7,763 bases of DNA, from positions 1 to 7,763 of the forward strand of contig NZ_CAMYEZ010000101.1 in NCBI RefSeq assembly GCF_947254915.1. Reading direction: 5' to 3'. A program made the position numbers and the translations under genes. Source of the DNA: an uncultured Porphyromonas sp. GTDB taxonomy: Bacteria; Bacteroidota; Bacteroidia; Bacteroidales; Porphyromonadaceae. The stretch's first letter is position 1, and every line of letters begins with the position of its first letter. The notes below the pieces were generated by a model. It was not told the DNA's origin and did no database searches. It worked only from the letters and a program-made list of their open reading frames with translations. Shown here in pieces: positions 6,504-7,763 of this stretch.

Positions 6504-7082
6504 TTAGAGTCCGTGCACTTTGTTGGGGTTGGCTTTGATAAACTCCTTCCAGCTCTTGGCACTCTCGTTGGACGTAGCCACCGCATTGGAGGTTTGCAGG
6601 AAGTGACAGTAGGCGACCGCCAAGCCATCGGTCGCATCGAGCTTCTCGGGCATCAGTTCGGCGGGAATGCGTAGCACCCGCTGGAGCATTGTCGCCACCT
6701 GCTCTTTGGAAGCTTGCCCCGTACCCGTGATCGCCTGCTTGACACGCATCGGCACATACTCCGCGATGGGTATATCTCGGCTCAGGGCCGCCGCCATAGC
6801 GACCCCCTGCGCCCGCCCCAGTTTGAGCATCGACTGCACATTCTTACCATAGAAAGGTGCCTCCAGAGCCATCTCGTCAGGTAGGAACTCATCGATCAGC
6901 CCCGCAACACGCTTGTAGATGCGCCCCAGACGGGTGTAGTGATCCTCGTAACGGCTCAGCTCGATCACCCCCATGGTGAGCATCTCGGCATGCTGCCCCC
7001 GCACGGAGAGCAGCCCGTAGCCCATCACGATGGTGCCGGGGTCGATGCCTATCAGTATGCGCTCGCCACGTGACTTGCTCAT
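6504..7082 (-). CDS. ruvC: Crossover junction endodeoxyribonuclease RuvC
   Basis: The Holliday-junction resolvase that acts with RuvAB in recombinational DNA repair, cutting symmetrically across four-way junctions as a dimer. At 192 residues it has the usual length for Bacteroidota. All four metal-binding acidic residues are visible: Asp14 in GIDPG, Glu74 in ALEAPFYGKN, and Asp149 and Asp152 in LDATDGLAVAYCH. The segment VPMRVKQAITGTGQASKEQV (110-129) is the conserved basic DNA-contact region, and NVQSMLKLGRAQGV (81-94) is also typical. The start ATG overlaps the TGA of the DUF4286 gene by 4 nt (ATGA), so translation is probably coupled. The hydrolase gene follows after 13 bp. Neither ruvA nor ruvB is in the window, which is common in this phylum. 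Confidence 0.96.
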   Translation of the reverse strand: MSKSRGERILIGIDPGTIVMGYGLLSVRGQHAEMLTMGVIELSRYEDHYTRLGRIYKRVAGLIDEFLPDEMALEAPFYGKNVQSMLKLGRAQGVAMAAALSRDIPIAEYVPMRVKQAITGTGQASKEQVATMLQRVLRIPAELMPEKLDATDGLAVAYCHFLQTSNAVATSNESAKSWKEFIKANPNKVHGL

Positions 7083-7384
7083 AGTGCGATCTGTCTCATC
7101 GGTGTGACATGGTATAGGACGCGTTCGCCGAAGGTCTTGCCCAGCAGCTCCAGTCGTTCGCCCAGTACCTCAGAGAGATAGTGCCCTAGATCTCGCTCCT
7201 GCTCTAGAGAGATGAGCAGGGCTAGGACCATATCGTCCATCGGCTGCGCCATCACCTCGAGGAGATCCACCTGCGCCACGCCCTCATCGTCACGGAGCAG
7301 CGGCACCAGCCTAGTGCGTAGGAACTCATTGAGGAGCGCATACTCCTGAGCTTTGAGAAAGAAAGAGACATTCACTCGGTACAT
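7079..7384 (-). CDS. DUF4286 family protein
   Basis: A 101-residue soluble protein that resembles DUF4286, a small Bacteroidota family often found next to ruvC. It has no known function. It starts with a short beta strand (MYRVNVSFFL), followed by a helix (EYALLNEFLRTRLVPLL), a strand pair around AQVDLLEV and MVLALLISLE, a second helix (LGHYLSEVLGERLELLGKTF) and a last strand (RVLYHVTPM). This order is compatible with a small ferredoxin-like alpha/beta fold, which is inference. There is no signal peptide. It appears to be the first gene of the four-gene unit, ending in a 4-nt overlap with ruvC. The linkage suggests a connection with DNA repair, but nothing in the sequence proves it. Confidence 0.8.
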   Translation of the reverse strand: MYRVNVSFFLKAQEYALLNEFLRTRLVPLLRDDEGVAQVDLLEVMAQPMDDMVLALLISLEQERDLGHYLSEVLGERLELLGKTFGERVLYHVTPMRQIAL

Positions 7385-7436
7385 AAGAAGCAGTAGTTAA
7401 CCAAAGAGTATCGTGCGACTAACCTGCCGCACGCCA

Positions 7437-7444
7437 CAAAGATA
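7437..7444 (-). promoter_or_regulatory. Candidate -7 element for the DUF4286-ruvC operon
   Basis: On the minus strand 7437-7444 reads TATCTTTG, a full match to the Bacteroidota -7 consensus TAnnTTTG, 52 bp before the ATG at 7384. No TTTG lies 19-21 bp upstream of it, so the -33 half is missing or degenerate. It is the best candidate in the intergenic region, but weaker than the promoter at 3131-3163. Confidence 0.4.
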
Positions 7445-7623
7445 CCAAAAAAGCCCTTGCGGTGCTTACTGCGCCAAGAGTATAGCTAGCTCTTGCGGTC
7501 GTGTGATAAGAGTACACATCTATACCTAAGGATGACACGTTATAGCCCTATATCCTATGGTCTACGAGTGATAACAACTAAGGAACATTTGGTTGGAGTC
7601 ACGCTATGTAGCTCCATAGGCTC

Positions 7624-7635
7624 TCGCTATAGCGA
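7624..7635. repeat. Perfect 12-bp palindrome at the outer edge of repeat copy 2
   Basis: TCGCTATAGCGA is its own reverse complement. It lies 27 bp outside the strongly conserved flank of copy 2. Copy 1 has a related 10-bp palindrome (ATAGCGCTAT, 3473-3482) 32 bp outside its flank, so the pair may mark the element's end. Confidence 0.6.
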
Positions 7636-7717
7636 CTCTTACATCTTTGCTGATTTCAGTTTCTCCCGAAGAATTTTCCAATAGCTCACGAGGAAACGAA
7701 AATTCCCTACCGAGGGG

Positions 7718-7763
7718 CGAAATGAAACTTCGGAAGAATGAAATGAAACTTCGGAAGAATGAA
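7718..7763 (-). repeat. 21-bp tandem array, second site, incomplete
   Basis: Two units (7718-7738 and 7739-7759) are followed by the first four bases of a third. On the minus strand they carry the same core CTTCCGAAGTTTCATTTC as the array at 3301-3384, and the first differs only in one terminal base. The total number of units is unknown because the window ends inside the array. Confidence 0.9.

Larger units (their letters stand above)
7385..7763. other. Intergenic region upstream of the DUF4286-ruvC unit
   Basis: No gene is supported here. From low to high coordinates it holds the candidate promoter, a short hairpin (CAAGAG 7475-7480 with CTCTTG 7490-7495), about 120 bp without recognisable features, a 12-bp palindrome (7624-7635) and the second copy of the dispersed repeat running to the window edge. 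A 63-codon plus-strand frame at 7493-7684 runs into the repeat and resembles nothing known to me. Confidence 0.65.
7624..7763 (-). repeat. Dispersed repeat element, copy 2, inverted and cut by the window edge
   Basis: The reverse complement of this stretch matches copy 1. The flank at 7663-7717 corresponds to 3385-3440 with about five mismatches and a 1-nt gap, and the block at 7635-7651 corresponds to 3452-3468. The motif CGAGGAAACGAAAATTC (7689-7705) is the arm that brackets the array in copy 1. The array begins at 7718 and continues past the end of the window, so the copy number and the far arm are not visible. Confidence 0.85.

Noticed and set aside
6491..6637. N-terminal extension of the hydrolase by 49 residues
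   Set aside because: The extension lies within the ruvC 3' end, is rich in Arg, Pro and Ser like an out-of-frame translation, and would bury the signal peptide. The start at 6490 leaves the signal peptide at the N-terminus.
7493..7684. 63-codon plus-strand frame upstream of the ruvC unit
   Set aside because: It ends inside the repeat flank, has no recognisable domain, and no TAnnTTTG promoter was seen before it.

Overview
The window looks like chromosomal DNA of a Porphyromonas-type member of the Bacteroidota. The gene content fits this: a DUF3822 gene beside rsmD and dusB, and a DUF4286 gene beside ruvC. One intergenic region carries a textbook Bacteroidota promoter (TTTG, 21 bp, TATATTTG), and the starts lack obvious Shine-Dalgarno sequences. 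The genus is inferred from protein resemblance and composition, not from a search. All eight genes are on the minus strand, so transcription runs from high to low coordinates.

Region 1 (1-2202), read from right to left, is a compact housekeeping cluster: a DUF3822 protein, the 16S rRNA methyltransferase RsmD, and the tRNA-dihydrouridine synthase DusB. Gaps are 10 and 2 bp, and dusB runs off the left edge. Two of the three genes modify RNA. Upstream (2388-3029) is a small membrane-anchored protein of unknown function with a clear promoter about 100 bp before its start.

Region 2 (3030-3627) has no convincing gene. It holds that promoter, a tandem array of four 21-bp units enclosed by an imperfect inverted repeat, a conserved flank, and a row of TTAGANN heptamers that begins at the stop codon of the next gene.

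Region 3 (3628-7384) is a tightly packed four-gene unit: DUF4286, ruvC, a secreted alpha/beta hydrolase, and a BspA-like leucine-rich-repeat protein. Two junctions overlap by 4 and 8 nt and the third gap is 13 bp, so it is probably one operon. It pairs a core recombination gene (Holliday-junction resolvase) with two accessory-looking genes at its 3' end.

Region 4 (7385-7763) is non-coding. It carries a possible operon promoter and a second copy of the region-2 repeat element in the opposite orientation, cut by the window edge. The four-gene unit is therefore bracketed by an inverted pair of the same dispersed element, about 4.3 kb apart. This is the most unusual structure in the window. No transposase, integrase, tRNA, rRNA or CRISPR array was seen.
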